Source: Hofstenia miamia (lineage: Eukaryota; Xenacoelomorpha; Acoela; Hofsteniidae). From it: a DNA stretch of 56,482 bases. The stretch covers positions 1,050,864 through 1,107,345 of the forward strand of contig CABFPE010000205.1 in NCBI GenBank assembly GCA_900660155.1, written 5' to 3'. The notes under the pieces are model-generated. The model ran no database searches, was not told the origin of the DNA, and saw only the letters and a program-made list of their open reading frames with translations. Both the position numbers and the translations under genes were made by a program. Below are positions 23,054 through 35,330 of the stretch, piece after piece; the first letter of the stretch is position 1, and each line of letters begins with the position of its first letter.

Positions 23054-24957
23054 TTATTGTTCTTGAGTTGCACATCTTATTCTATAATTAGTCAGATAAT
23101 TGATATTTTCTTGTATAATCATATTTTTCGACTTCTTAAACATTGTATTTTTTTCACTTCTAGTACTGTAATCCAATTTGTTCCATAGCGATATTGAATA
23201 ATTTAGGAATCCGTTCTTCATTATTTTTCTATTATACTTAGTTTTACCAAATGTAATTCTTCTTTGATTTAAATGATTAGAAATGTTCGATTTTCTTTTT
23301 CCAAATATCGATAAACATCTAATATTTTGAAGAGCTTCTAATATTCTTAGATGATATTTCACATTATTTCTTTTTTATTTTTGTTGCTAATTATGTTTAT
23401 TCTCCATTGAAATACCTTCCTTAATTTTGATTTTGCTTTTTTATTTAAGTTCGTTAATAATCAAGATGAGTACAAGAAATGGGATTGAAAAACTGATCGA
23501 AAGAGTATTACCCTCCATTCTATTGATATAAACTTTCTAATTTTTGGAATTGATCTTATACCATACGCCATTTTCTTTATGATTTTTGCCTCGGCTTCAA
23601 AATACAATTTATTGTCAATTACTACTTCCAAATATTTCATGTTTGGTGATTCCTGAGTGATGTTGTTACATATCTTAATACTTTCTAATGTTGATTAATT
23701 TCTTCTATTCTTTATTAGCATAAATGGTTTTTTCAATATTTAGTTTTAACAAATCATTATTAAAGAATGATTGCAATTTTTCGACATTTTCCTGTAAATT
23801 TAAAATATCATTACAATAAATGAGAGTATCATCTGCAAATTGTACATGATTGCTATTAATGTGCTGATCCATATCATTTACATATAACTTAAATAGTAAT
23901 GGACCCTGATCTGATCCTTGTGGTATTCCATGGCTTATTTCTAATGAATTTGATATTTCTTCTTTGAGTTTCACATACTGATATCTATTACTTAAATAAC
24001 TATTTAATAATTCTATTAATGAATCACTAAAATTATAAATCTGCTTTAACTTTTTCAATAAAATAGAATGGTTTATTGAAACATCTAATGATGCAATATA
24101 TATTTTTTCATTCCTATCTAATTTTGAGCTCCAGTCTTCAACAGCATAAAGTAAGGCATCATTTGTAGAGGTATCTTTTTGAAATCCAAACTGATGTTTT
24201 GATATTAATTCATTTTGTTCTACATATAGGTTAATTTGGTTGAATAATAATTTTTCAAATATTTTATTAATTACTGTAAATACTGAAATTGATCGGTAAT
24301 TTTCGGCAATATCTTTTCTTTCTTACTTATATATTGGTGTAACTTTATCAATTTTTAAGTAATCAGGGTAAGTTGATTCTGCCAAACATTGATTAAATAA
24401 ATCACACCGAGGTCTTAATATAATACCCATGGCAACAATGAAGAAGGAAATTCACAATGACCTTTCGTTTTGTTCTAATTAATTTTCTTTATAAAATTCT
24501 ACTAATGTAATAAATCTTGGTTTATAGGGATCATCATGTTTGCTATTTTTGCGATGCTTATGATATAAATGTTTAAACTTTGTATTTAGGTTGTCATTCA
24601 TTCCTAGTTTCACAAATCTTTCCTTTAAAATATTACTAATTTCTATGTCATTTGTAATACATTCACCATTATCATTTACTATATAAGGAATTTCATTTTC
24701 TTTAAAATTTAAAAAATTCGAAATAAATCACCACTTTTGTTAAACAGATTTTTTCATTAAAAGATTTTTGTAAAAAGCTTGTAGATTAAAAATTCCTTTG
24801 TTGAGGCTTTATTTCTTAATGTTTTATAATGATCATAGTTGGCTTTCGATCTGTTTAGACAAAAAATTGCACATGCCTTATGCTTTTTTCTAATGCATTC
24901 TTTTGTTTCTTTAGATATCCATATCTTCCACGTTTTGTTACTATTCTTTATCAACAA
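23054..24957 (-). mobile_element. CR1/jockey-like LINE, RT to C-terminus
   Basis: On the minus strand the piece starts with the linker WKIWISKETKECIRKKHKA (24957-24757), continues through a broken stretch, then the RT: ENYRSISVFTVINKIFEKLL (24290-24230), the block A-like SLDVSINHSILLKKL with one lesion, HGIPQGSDQGPLLFKLYVND (about 23940-23870) and the catalytic FADDTLIY box (about 23830). The C-terminal domain (NGFLNYSISLWNKLDYSTR, 23225-23160) is typical of the clade. The canonical PQGS-LGPLLF has LG changed to QG. Stops at a few points make it inactive, but decay is light. The endonuclease is missing: the copy stops where a plus-strand LINE begins at about 24955. Confidence 0.8.
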
Positions 24958-26860
24958 CGCAGTGAATAGGAATAAAGATCGTGTTCAACAATTGCATCTT
25001 ATTGAAAATACTAATGGAGCAACATTAACCAAACCCAAAGACATTGCTAATGAATTCAATGATCAATTTATTAACCTAGGCAAATATCTGGGACCTTCGT
25101 TGCCCTTTATACCTACAAAGTTCCCCAAAATTCTTTTTCATTCATATTTTTAATCCGATATGAAGCTTTTTAAAGCCATAGCTAAGCTAAAGGTCAACAA
25201 ATCAAGCGGAACTTCCGGTGTATTAAAGATTGTGCAAAATTCATTGTTAGTCTTTCATGTCATATCATTAATCACTGCATAAAACTAAATACTTTTCCAT
25301 CAATAATAAAAATTAGCTAATGTTACTCCCATATATATAAAAGATAACCCTTTAAGATGTTGCAATTACCGGCCCATATCAATTATCTCGCCTTTTGAAA
25401 AAATTTTCGAAAAACTAATATTTGACCAAGTTAACATTTATCTCTATAAAAACTCGACTCTTTCGAATACTCAATTCGACTTTCGCAAAGGTCACTCCAC
25501 TTCTGATGCCTTACTGTACGCTACTGAAAATTGGAGATCTTATCTGGTAATAACCTCTTTGTCACAATTGCTTCTGTCGACCTGTCCAAAGCATTTGTCT
25601 CCATTGATCATCAGATTCTTCTTAGAAAACTAGAATACATTGGTTTCGATTCTAATAGTATAAATTTAATAAGATGCTACTTCAGTTTCAAAGAGTCAAA
25701 GTGAATGGTATATTTTCTAACTGGGGTAAAACTTACAAAGGTGTTCCACAAGCTACGATTTTAGGACCTCTGTTCTTTTCTTTGTAAGTTAATGCTTTAA
25801 ATTGCAGTTTAAGCAATGATTGTGGAATAGTACAGTATGCTGACGATACATGTATATACACATGATTATCAAATAGAAACGTCGATTAGTAAATTAGAAA
25901 AAAATATATCTCAATTGCTAAGATATTTCAATATTCATAATTTAACTGTAAATCCCACTAAAACAGAATTCTGTGTTATGTCTCCATTTAATAAAGATCA
26001 TCGATCACATATTTTAAATTTTTCGGGGGCAAAAATTGCTCAAGTTGAAACTTTCAAATATCTTGGAGTAACAATTGACAATAAATTAAAATATTCAAAT
26101 CACATACGCATAGTACTACGAAAAATGGCAATGGGAATTAAATCTATTTCATATGTAGCAAATTTTATAAATGCAAAAATGAAATTAATGTTAGTTAACT
26201 CTCTAGTATTAAGTCATTACAGATACTGTAATATTTGTAATATCTTATTTAATAACATAAACCACTCATTCATAAATAAAATTGATTAACAAATCAAATG
26301 GTAAGCTAAAGTTTATGACCGAAATTATTCTACTACGAATGAAAAACGTTTGTATTGTATTAATGATGCTTCATATTTCATAAGATACTTTTCATTAATA
26401 AAACTTTGGGATATCTCAAACCAGCGCTCACCTTACAGTAAACTGCAATTTCCTCTATATGCGTGTTCAACTTATCATTCGAGGACATCCAAATTCAGTA
26501 AAGTGAATTTCAAGAAGCATTTTCTTAAAAATTCATTTTTAAACTCAGCAGTTGATCTATGGAATAACTTACCAATTCAAATAAAGCGAATTAAATTTAA
26601 AATCCGAATTAATAACTACTACCATAAACAATATATCCCTAAAATAGGTTCTACATCATGGAAAGAATTACACTTTTTTAAAAGCATAATTAATTAGCAA
26701 TAAACTGGGTAAACGGATAATTCTGAATCCATGTTTTTTGTTATTATGTTTTTATAGTTTTGTGTATTTTATGTTGTTATTGACGCATTAAGTGTAGCAT
26801 TAGTAGCTTTTGTTGAAATTTTATAAAATCATTTATTCATTTATTTCATCATGAATGCTT
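24955..26860 (+). mobile_element. CR1-like LINE, RT to 3' end
   Basis: On the plus strand, LTKPKDIANEFNDQFINLG (about 25025) leads into a broken RT: CNYRPISIISPFEKIFEKL at 25360-25410, VDLSKAFVSIDHQILLRKL (25578-25640), GVPQATILGPLFFSL (25741-25785) and the catalytic YADDT (about 25837). The thumb (FKYLGVTIDNKLKYSNHI, 26053-26106) and a C-terminal domain (NSFLNSAVDLWNNLPIQIK, 26530-26586) are in good order. Several stops and frameshifts disable it. The PQG-S position is changed to PQAT. The 3' end is AT-rich with a loose (cattta)n-like end near 26830-26860. It abuts the minus-strand LINE head to head at 24955. Confidence 0.8.
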
Positions 26861-26939
26861 CAAAATTATAGAAATTACAGAAAAACTCCACTAGAATGTA
26901 ATTAGAAATGTCCTTTGTCTCTGGGATAGCAGAGATGAC

Positions 26940-27508
26940 CAGAATCACTGGACGAAGAAAGATTGGGAAGAGCGAAAGGAGCATGTACCTGGTTGACACA
27001 ACGTGAAGCCTGCCGCTCTTGTCGACTTAGCCAAGATTTTTCTTCCATCACTCCACATAATTCTCGGCTTGAAGAAAAATTTTGTACGGGCAATGGATCT
27101 GAATATGCGTGGGTTTTTATACCTCAAGAAGAAGTTTGGCAACACAATGTCGGAAGCCAAGATCAAGGCTGGTGTCTTTGTTGGATCACAAAGCTGACAG
27201 ATTAGGAAGGACGAAACGTTTCCGAAAACTCTAAACCCAAAGAGCTGGCAGTGTGGAGGAGCTTCAAAGCTGTGACGGACAACTTCTTGGGGAACAAGTG
27301 CGCGGACAACTATGAAGAAATAGTGCAGCAGCTGCTAGAGTCCTTCAGGAAACTTGGCTCCAGGATGTCCCTGAAAATCCATTTCCTACACCAGCAACTG
27401 AACTTCTTCCCTGACAACTTGGGAGCTGTCTCAGACGAGCTCGCGAGTGATTCCACCAAGAGATTTCACTCATGGAGACGCGTTACCAAGAGCACAACCC
27501 AAACATGA
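26940..27508 (+). pseudogene. Broken copy of a TE-associated protein family
   Basis: Two frames 1 base out of register carry LPSLHIILGLKKNFVRAMD, FLYLKKKFGNTMSEAKIKAG, then SFKAVTDNFLGNKCADNYEE and MSLKIHFLHQQLNFFPDN, LGAVSDEL. I recognise this as the C-terminal part of a protein family scattered in many copies through arthropod and cnidarian genomes (LPPLHIKLG...NFVKA, LGNxxxxNY, MSLKIHFL, GAVSDEHGERF). Its mobile-element origin is inferred from copy number; I do not know an assigned function. Here a 1-base shift near 27230, a TGA at about 27197 and loss of the GERFHQD end (replaced by FHSWRR) break it. The patch is GC-richer than its flanks and intronless. Confidence 0.55.
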
Positions 27509-28430
27509 TGTCAATTGGAATACGTTAATTTCAATGTCATATTTGATATTCTTGGTTAGTCGTAGTTTCTGAGTAAAGTTGGATTTAATTGTCTGATATC
27601 TGAGAGGGGCTATTGCTGATAAATGATCAAAAGTCAATTCTAATATAAAACAACTTTATTAACTTTATTAAAAGTGTATTTCACTTCTTCTTTTCTTGTT
27701 GTGCAGCATTGAAGATTTTTTATTTAGACCCCAGTAGTAGTCAGTCACCATTGCCTTAGTCTAGTTGCCTTTATATGGAGTATTGCTCTATTACTGCAAT
27801 GCACTCCTGATTGCTGTCATGCTCCTTTAATGAGTTTGTGACAGTTTCATTATTTTAAAACTATTTTTGTCATTGCATTTGCTTGGCAGAGTTGAACATC
27901 AGTCAATACTTTTGAATAGAGCAGCTAGTATAAATGAGCCTAGCACATACCCATGACATTAAGAACATGGTATTTATATAAGCATTTATTCAGACAATAC
28001 CAATTTACTGGACAAATCTAGTGAAGAAAACATGAATTTACTCAGTCTTATGCGATTGCACCTATTATGAAACATCCTATTTACAACATTAAAGGAATCA
28101 GCATTAAATTTCAATTGTCCTGAAATTTCATTAATGTTCAAAGCATTGTTGAGTAAAATATAATTATTAGAGGCACTATGATTAGTTCCATATACATGTA
28201 ACTGATAGAATTATTGAAATAGGTTATTCTATATGATCAAAATATTGAGTCAGTTTATTTGAATACTAATTTAGCATTTTAGCAAAGCTAAGAAGCACTT
28301 TATTGCATTGTTTTGCTAAATCCGCATACCTCAGTAGTAATACATGTCATGAAGAGGTTACACAAACTGACCTTTTGTCCTCTGCGGACTCAGAGATATT
28401 GACAGGGGGTTTGCAAATGTTATCTAGGTA
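27509..28430. other. Intergenic stretch, nothing recognised
   Basis: AT-rich sequence between the broken TE-family gene and the left end of Polinton copy 1. No open frame, splice pair or repeat terminus is supported. Confidence 0.5.
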
Positions 28431-30480
28431 ATTACTGACTCATTTTTTGTGACATTTACAGGATGAATAATTTTTATGACATTTACGGGGGGTCTGATTT
28501 TTACAATGATTCATATACTTGTTATTTACATGATGAGGCCAATTTAGTTTACAATGATTTATATACATGTTATTTAAATTATGGGGTCAATTTAGTTTAC
28601 AATGATTTATAATTACGTGTTCTATGGTGACTGATTACATTACATGATTTGCAGGCATACTATTGTTTGCATACACTAGTTGGTTAATTGGGTTTACATC
28701 ACGTTTTTTGCAATGATACACTGCTGACTGTATTATCCGTAAAAATTTTCCATGGATTTCAATAACTTAACATTGGTAACTTGCTCTCACACTGCATTTG
28801 ATGACCAATATATATTTTTCATAATTTTCCATGTATTTCAATTGCTTAGATAGTTCTATGTACAACATTTAATTCGTTTTTCTGGAATCTAACATTACAT
28901 GTAAAAGACTATAATTCATTTTCAAAACATGTTGCACTCTCACATACTGACATGCACAACCATTATTATTGCTGACTAAATTTATCCATAAGAATTTTCA
29001 CTGAATTTCAATGGCTTAGCCAGTTCTATGCACAAAGTATATTTCATTTTTCTCAATCAATACATTACATGGAAAAGGTTACACATCATTTTTCAAATAC
29101 GTTGCTATTTTTCCATTGTAAAAATTCATTTTGCTAATATCCAAATAAATAAAATGAGAAATTTTTTCATTAAAGTTGACATTACAGGTGTAATATATGA
29201 TAAAAGCAAACTAGTTTTTGGAAAAAGTAAAACATGCGTTATGCATAAAGACAAGTTAACATTACAGGCGTATAGACTTACATGATAAAGACAATTTCAC
29301 TTTCTGAAAAAATTATACATATGCAATGCTGCTTTGATTAATACACTACTATTACATTAGTTTTACACAATAATCTTTTCTTTGCATTTCTTTTTTTGGT
29401 TTATTTAGATTTTTGTGGAATTTATACATTTGCTGACTGTTACATCATTTGTTGGCTTTGCACGTGATTTTTTGGGTTGTACACATTTGTAGACTGTTAC
29501 TCTTTTCTCGACATTTGCATGTTTTTTACTTTACTTGGTATATGGCTTGCATTGTTGTACACATTTACATGGTTTTCCATTTTCCACTGGTTTGTTGACT
29601 TTGCATGTTCTTAACTTTTATTTGCTTGATAACTTTTTGCATGGCTGTATACATTACATGGATTTTCTGCTTTTGTAACTTTAATATGTGAATATGATGA
29701 CACATTCGTTATTCATAGTTGATGACGATTTTTTCAATCAATAGATATCATCTCCAATTGTTAAATTTGTAAACCCTGTAATGCATTCGCCATTCTAATC
29801 GCATAAATGTTTGTAAATAGCATATTATTCACAGGCAAAAAATACAGGCACATAGTATTTAAAAGATAGAATTTCAAGAACATTACAACGTAATATTTTA
29901 CATAGCAAAAACAATGTCTATAAAATTGCTTAACCATAACAAACTATGCTGACTCAAAAAGTTTTCATACATGTTCTTCAGTAAATATCATCCAAATGAC
30001 ACAACAAAGTGAAAATTAATGTGTATAATTTTTAGTTTCAGTAAGCTACTAGTTATAAGAATAGAAAATTTAAATTGTATAGAATTAAGCAAAATATTCA
30101 ACCTAATAAAAATCAATGTGTATACTTTAGTTTAAAGTGGAAATTTCAAAAAATGTATTTGATTAAGTGTCGAATATTATAATATACTTAGATGATGTAA
30201 ACAATTTTAATACATGTTATTTGGTAAAAATAATCCAAATGATATGACAAAGCAAAAATCAATGTGTATAATTTATAGTTTTAGAAATAGAAAATTTAAA
30301 TTGTATATGATTAAACAAAATATTCAACATAGCAAAATTGTTGTGTATAATTTAGTTTAATGAGTAAAATTTAAAAAAAATACTTGATTAAACATGAAAT
30401 ACTATAATATGCATAGGTTATCAAACAAAAGTATAAACATACCTCAATATTTGCATGTAGATGTATTCACCAGTCCAAAA
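28431..30480. repeat. Left terminal region of Polinton copy 1 with subterminal repeats
   Basis: The section 29400-29760 matches copy 2's left terminal repeat (47470-47840), including gttgtacacatttgtagact. At 28719-29040 three drifting units carry a common ttccatggatttcaat-gctta-agttctatg-aca core. At 29945-30430 two units of about 220 bases share caatgtgtataattt and ttgtatatgattaa. These repeats make this end longer than the corresponding part of copy 2. There is no gene; the open frame at 29028-29285 is repeat translation. Confidence 0.65.
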
Positions 30481-30967
30481 AACACACTTTAATATTTGAA
30501 TACATTAGTCACCAATTTTTGCTGCTGTTTATGTTGTGGAAAGCATCACTTCATGTCAGCTAACTTTCTAATTCCCCAATGTCAAAAGCATTACTCTATC
30601 TGCAATGTATGATGGGTTGAGTCAGCAATTATCCATGGGAAGCATCTCTTTAATTCCATGCTAAAATTAATAGCTCCTTAATGCAATAATTGTAAGAAAA
30701 CACATGCACTGGTATGAAATAATATAATGTCTAGCTAGAACACTAATGGGGGATGATTAATCACACTTAACATCAGTAGAGTGTTGAAATAAAATTAAGT
30801 GTTATACATGCAATATATAAATTTAGAAAGAAACACGAATCAATTCAAACAATGTGTTTGTATTTTCAAATTAAAAATATATAAGTTCATGTAAACTTCT
30901 ACTCATTCTCATTATAAAAAAAAGCATGCCCATGTTTAATGTTGTTCCTTTATGAAACAGTCAGACA

Positions 30968-31640
30968 TTTTTAATTTTCAGTGGTCTGTCAAATTTGGGA
31001 AAAACAAACTTACTAAGGAAATTAATTGATAAAGATTATTTTAATAGATATTTCAAGGCAATTGTTTTTTATTGTCACTTCCAAAGTAATATTTATAACA
31101 AATTTCAAATGAAATTGAAGGATGTAGATATTTTCAAGGAATTTTTAAAAAGTTTACTAAGTGAAAAAGGGGTTCAAAACTTATTACTAATATTTGATGA
31201 TATGGGTGAAACTGTGCAACAATCAGAAATTTTCCAACCTTGTTGTAGCCAGAAGCTCTTTAAATTGCAGCATTGACTACCCATTCAGTTTTTTTAAAGA
31301 GATGCTATTCAAGTCTAATTCAGAAAAATGTTTCTGGAATATTTTTGTTTAATTTAGTGTGTGATAGAGTGCAGATTAAGATTTAAGGAACTCAGATGGG
31401 AATTATGCATGAATTATTGGCTGTATTAAAAAGGCTGTTAGCAAACCATTATGGCTATTTGTTTATAAATTTTGCTCAGGACATACCAATTGAGAATTAG
31501 ATCTTTGAACAAACCTTGACAGTAGACAAATTTTCTATGGAACTGACTCAAGAGTGCATCACTTACAAATTCATTCCTAATGGGATGCTTAAAAAGTCTA
31601 AGATACAGCTCCTAGGAGATGATTAAACTTTAAATATTGT
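30968..31640 (+). pseudogene. Polinton packaging ATPase (A32/FtsK-HerA type), copy 1
   Basis: A Walker A loop SGLSNLGKTNLL lies at 30980-31015, the Walker B strand NLLLIFDDMGE at about 31178-31210, then a frame broken after 31276. The continuing homology to copy 2 (gtgtgatagagtgcagatta, gggaattatgcatgaattat) runs to about 31640. This ATPase class powers packaging of DNA into the capsid in Polintons and related viruses. Copy 1 preserves the Walker A loop that copy 2 has lost by deletion, while copy 2 preserves the middle better. Stops after 31380 (taaggaactc) disable it. Confidence 0.7.
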
Positions 31641-31698
31641 ACAGGGGGACATTTTTAACATTCAGCAAGGAATTATCCAACTTGGTGGTGAAAAGACT

Positions 31699-32368
31699 AC
31701 ATTACTCTCGTCGCTTTGCGGAGTCCCGAACCTAAAGTGGACGTTAAACAATAGGGTACAAGAAGGTGCAACCATACGTGCTTTGCACATATGGGGGCGG
31801 TGACGATGATGTGAGACTGTCTGTTCTGTGGAGCAGACGGCGACGTCTATGCCCAGAGCCGTAAAGTGCGCCTACGAGGGCAGTTATACAGAGGATTTTC
31901 CTCTGTCTCTGGCCTCTAGATAGGCCCAGGCCAGCATTTGCTGAGCCTTACCTATGAGGGAGTTTTGCTTCGTCATGGGTTTTAGTTATGATCCGACATC
32001 TTTAATTAAACTGGAGAATCGAGTCACTTGGTGCTTTGCACTTCAAGTTTATTTACCTCCAAATAGAATTCAGGATCCTCCATAACAGGCAGACGGCAGG
32101 TGCTCACGAGTTACCTCAGTTAGTAGCCTTGGTTGGCGAAAGCTGTAGAGAGGCGCAACCCTCTCATGAAGCTCGGCCTTCGGCTTCACTCTCTGCTGAT
32201 CAGACTCAACACAGATCAGCACTCTGCGTGCCGGGGGTCGCCAGAGGACAAGCATGATTAAGCCGGCTGCACACTTCTAGGGGAAATGCCAGAGCTGATC
32301 TGTTGCCACCCACTCTTCAGTCCGTTGACTGGTAGAGTAACCCCGACATTACTCTTAGTATGCAGTGG
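31699..32368. other. GC-rich insertion inside Polinton copy 1
   Basis: Sequence homologous to copy 2 stops at gaaaagactacatt and resumes at ttaaaatattcaaagtt. The 670 bases between have no counterpart in copy 2 apart from about 30 bases they replace. Composition is clearly richer in G and C than anything nearby, with CpG-containing words (gacgatgatgtgag, gcagacggcgacg, gaccggctgc-like). Small open frames on both strands (32036-32257, 32070-32255) have no recognisable product. A paired motif CTGATCAGACTCAACACAGATCAG-like hairpin lies at 32197-32220. I see no poly-A tail or clear target duplication. Its origin is unknown: a SINE, a LINE 5' end, or other foreign DNA are all possible. Confidence 0.5.
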
Positions 32369-32511
32369 CCACACTATTAAAATATTCAAAGTTGAAAAAA
32401 ATTGGAGTTTTAAGAATATCAAATGAATAACATTTTTCAATTGTCTTTTACACATTATGATGAACTATATATAATATCAATGTGCATTAAAATCTCAAAT
32501 CATTATATACA

Positions 32512-32922
32512 ATGTCCATGATTGAAATGGTGCTCATTTTTCTGGAAAATTACAATAGATTAACAGATTGCTGTCAAGAAAAATGTATTAATGGTGACAG
32601 TATACAGCTAAAATACAACCAAGTGAGTAATCATCATTCTACACATCAACAAACCCACTTCATTCAAGACAATATATGGGTGAAATGCAACACTGTTCAA
32701 ACACCCACTATACAGCAATGCCAACAAGATAACACAGGCAGTGATGAATTAAAAAACTTTTTAAACAATTCAAATACAAGTGCTCTCCTACAAGTTATAC
32801 AAGTGTCAGCTCATTATCATTTACTGAATTCAAAATGCTCTCCAAACACCAAACAAAAGAATGAAGCAACATGTTCAAACAATTTTAAAAGACATTTGAA
32901 TGATCTCCACCCATTTGGTTAG
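32512..32922 (+). CDS. Unknown Polinton ORF between ATPase and integrase (copy 1)
   Basis: An open frame of 136 codons, rich in N, Q, T and H, with cysteines near the start (CCQEKC) and a low-complexity middle. It lies just ahead of the integrase. The same stretch exists in decayed form in copy 2 (50405-50800), so it belonged to the ancestral element. I recognise no domain. It may be a spacer, a poorly conserved element-specific protein, or the N-terminal leader of the integrase. No membrane segment or signal peptide is visible. Confidence 0.4.
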   Translation: MSMIEMVLIFLENYNRLTDCCQEKCINGDSIQLKYNQVSNHHSTHQQTHFIQDNIWVKCNTVQTPTIQQCQQDNTGSDELKNFLNNSNTSALLQVIQVSAHYHLLNSKCSPNTKQKNEATCSNNFKRHLNDLHPFG

Positions 32923-32967
32923 AAATAATCGTGTTTATGTGGCTAAAATTAGAAAGGAACTTATGGT

Positions 32968-33880
32968 TTGGAATTAATTGTAATGGATAAACACCTGCGT
33001 CAGTTTTACACATTGTTAAAATCATCTGCTAGTTTCAGAGGTGCTTATGAGTTATACTGCAAAGCAAAATTAAAACTCACCATAAAAACTGTGGAAAATG
33101 TTCAAAATTTCCTTCCTACAAATGATATGTACACTATACACAAGTCAGCTGTGAGAAAATTCCCACGTCAGCATGTTATTGAATTTGACATTAATGAAAT
33201 ATGGACTATGGATTTGTCAGTTGTTGAAAGTCTAGCATCGTACAATACAGGGATAAAGTACTTGCTTGTTTGTTATGATATTTTGTCAAAAAATTTCGCG
33301 TACAACCATTGTATAATAAAACTGCTAGTCATGTGTTCTCTGCTTTTAAAAAATTTGATAACTAGCATAATGTGAAAAGATTTGGGTTGATAGGGGAACA
33401 CAATTTACAGGGGTGTTTAATGATTTCTGCAATAGAAATAATATAACAGTGTATAGCACAAATTAAAACATGAAAGCAGAGTGTGTGGAAAGAGTGATAA
33501 TGAGTTTGAAAGAAATTCTATTTAGGTATCTACACTTTAATGGGGTTATAAATATATAGATAAATGTCAACAAATTGTTTGCATGTTAAATTCTAGAGTA
33601 AATCACACAATAGGGATGTCTCCAAATTCCATTAGAAAAAACATGTACTATACTTGGTTGTAAAAATTATGACTGTAATTAATAAGCATTACCAACCACA
33701 TTTGTTTCACCTCAGTGACTTGGTAAGAATTTCAAAATCTGATTACACATTTTGAAAAGGCTAGTCACCACAATTTCAAACTGAGGTCAAATAGTAGTAG
33801 TAGTAGTGATGGTGGTCGTGAAATAATTAAAGTGAAATTCTACCAATGGGAATTGACTAGAGTATGTATGGAAAAGAATA
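32968..33880 (+). pseudogene. Polinton integrase, copy 1
   Basis: The first 135 codons are open: the N-terminal zone (MDKHLRQFYTLLKSSASF, with the Polinton-typical YTIHKSAVRKFPR linker) and the first catalytic aspartate in IWTMDLSVVESL, then YLLVCYDILSKNFAYN. The frame breaks at 33375. Later fragments carry the second and third acidic sites (the DRG-type site near 33390 and ERVIMSLKE near 33490) and an SH3-like C-terminal piece (33715-33870) with a small GTA repeat expansion at 33788-33805. Retrovirus-like integrases insert Polinton DNA into the host chromosome. This copy is inactive. Confidence 0.75.
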
Positions 33881-33884
33881 AAAT

Positions 33885-34365
33885 GGAGTAATATTATAGT
33901 GAACAAGGGAATGGTAGAAATCCTACAGCAATTACTCATCAGAAAGGCTTTAGTGTGATTACTACACTAGGATGAGTTGCTATACCACAAGCATTGAAAT
34001 TGATTCTGCCTTTGAAAAATGTATTAAGCAGTATCAATAATGAGATTTTGCATGAATCAATTTCAGGTTTAAATGACATTGTCTCTGGTGAAAATGTGAA
34101 AAAGTTTTAAAATGCAGAATTAGCAATGTAGTGAGAAACACAGTTAGGAGTCAATTTAATAAATGATGTTGGAATCATGAACAAAGCAGTAATTGCTTCT
34201 CTGAGCCAGGGAGGGTAACAAAAACAATTAAAATAAAATGTGGAATTAAACAATCTACAATTTCCTCAGCAAAAAAACAGAGTAAACCTAGTCCACACAT
34301 AGTGAAAGAGACACCTAGCATAAAAAAGCTGACATTTTTAAGAATTTGGTATAAATAGCTCTACA
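33885..34365 (+). pseudogene. Small basic virion-type protein remnant, copy 1
   Basis: Homologous to 51955-52271 of copy 2 but broken by several stops. The readable parts (about 33950-34110) include a hydrophobic stretch (AIPQALKLILPL) followed by an amphipathic segment (NEILHESISGLNDIVSG), then a basic C-terminal half. The hydrophobic-then-basic layout resembles the small internal virion proteins of Polintons and adenovirus-like capsids; the assignment is by layout and position only. Confidence 0.4.
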
Positions 34366-34459
34366 AATTGACAATTGATATTAGTCTGATCCCTCTCATG
34401 GCCACATTCATTCATTCTTGCTTGGATATTTTTGAATGTGATAAGGTGTTGGTGAACTT

Positions 34460-35330
34460 TAATGTGGGTTGTTTGGGATGATGCTGAAACTACAATCAAT
34501 ATCAAATTTGTTTAGCAAATAATGCCCTACACTCATTGCTTAGTGATTATAGTTTATATGCAAATGGAGTTTTACTACATACAGGTGATGTGATATGGCC
34601 TCATGCAGTTATGATCACCAATGAGCTATCAAAAAGTGCAGCCAACAAGACTTCAATATTAATATCAAGTGGGTATAGAGCACTAACCAGGGAAAGCCAG
34701 GTGGCAAGATTTTATGGTGTTCTTGTCATTGTATTTTTGCAACACAAAAAATGACTAATACCCAGTGTTGATATTCAGCCAAATCTTTTAAGATCACAAG
34801 ACGATATTTCCTTAATTGCAGATGTAAATGCAGATTAGAAAAAGCAAATTACAGGTGCCTTCCTAATTCTAAAAAAGCCCAGAGTCACAGAAAGTGTGCA
34901 TTTGGCAATTGAAAAACCCTGTTGAAAACCAATGCTACATACCACTTTAAGAGAATTCTTGCATGCACATTTATAATTCCAGTGGGTCAGAATATGATTA
35001 CTAAATAAAATTATTTTTTCAAATGAACCTGTTAGAAGGATCACCTTAGGCAATTGTTCCAAATTGCCAGTTTACAGGCACAATGTTTACAAATCTGTTT
35101 TCCTATAAATTTAGATGACTCTGTCAAGTTACTATAACCTGCAGAGGATCAAATATTGTATACACCCCCATGTTCATTGGAGATTACAGCTATGCACAGG
35201 CCTATTATCAATCAATAAAGGCTCTGGGAATAAATAATGATGGTGGTGGAATATCCTACACACAGTATAACAAACATGTGATTATGGTTTTTTGATCTGA
35301 CTAGCTTTGCAGAGGCCATCAATGGCTATG
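34460..35330 (+). pseudogene. Polinton major capsid protein, copy 1
   Basis: Matches the copy 2 capsid gene. SLLSDYSLYANGVLL and SKSAANKTSIL (34536-34665) belong to the first jelly roll and its loop; the later part (34800-35310) reads in shifting frames. A deletion removed about 54 bases of the loop that copy 2 retains after SSGY. Many stops. It was a double-jelly-roll hexon-type protein that builds an icosahedral shell. Confidence 0.7.

Noticed and set aside
32036..32257. Small ORFs on both strands in the GC-rich insert
   Set aside because: High GC lowers stop frequency, and neither product has a recognisable motif.
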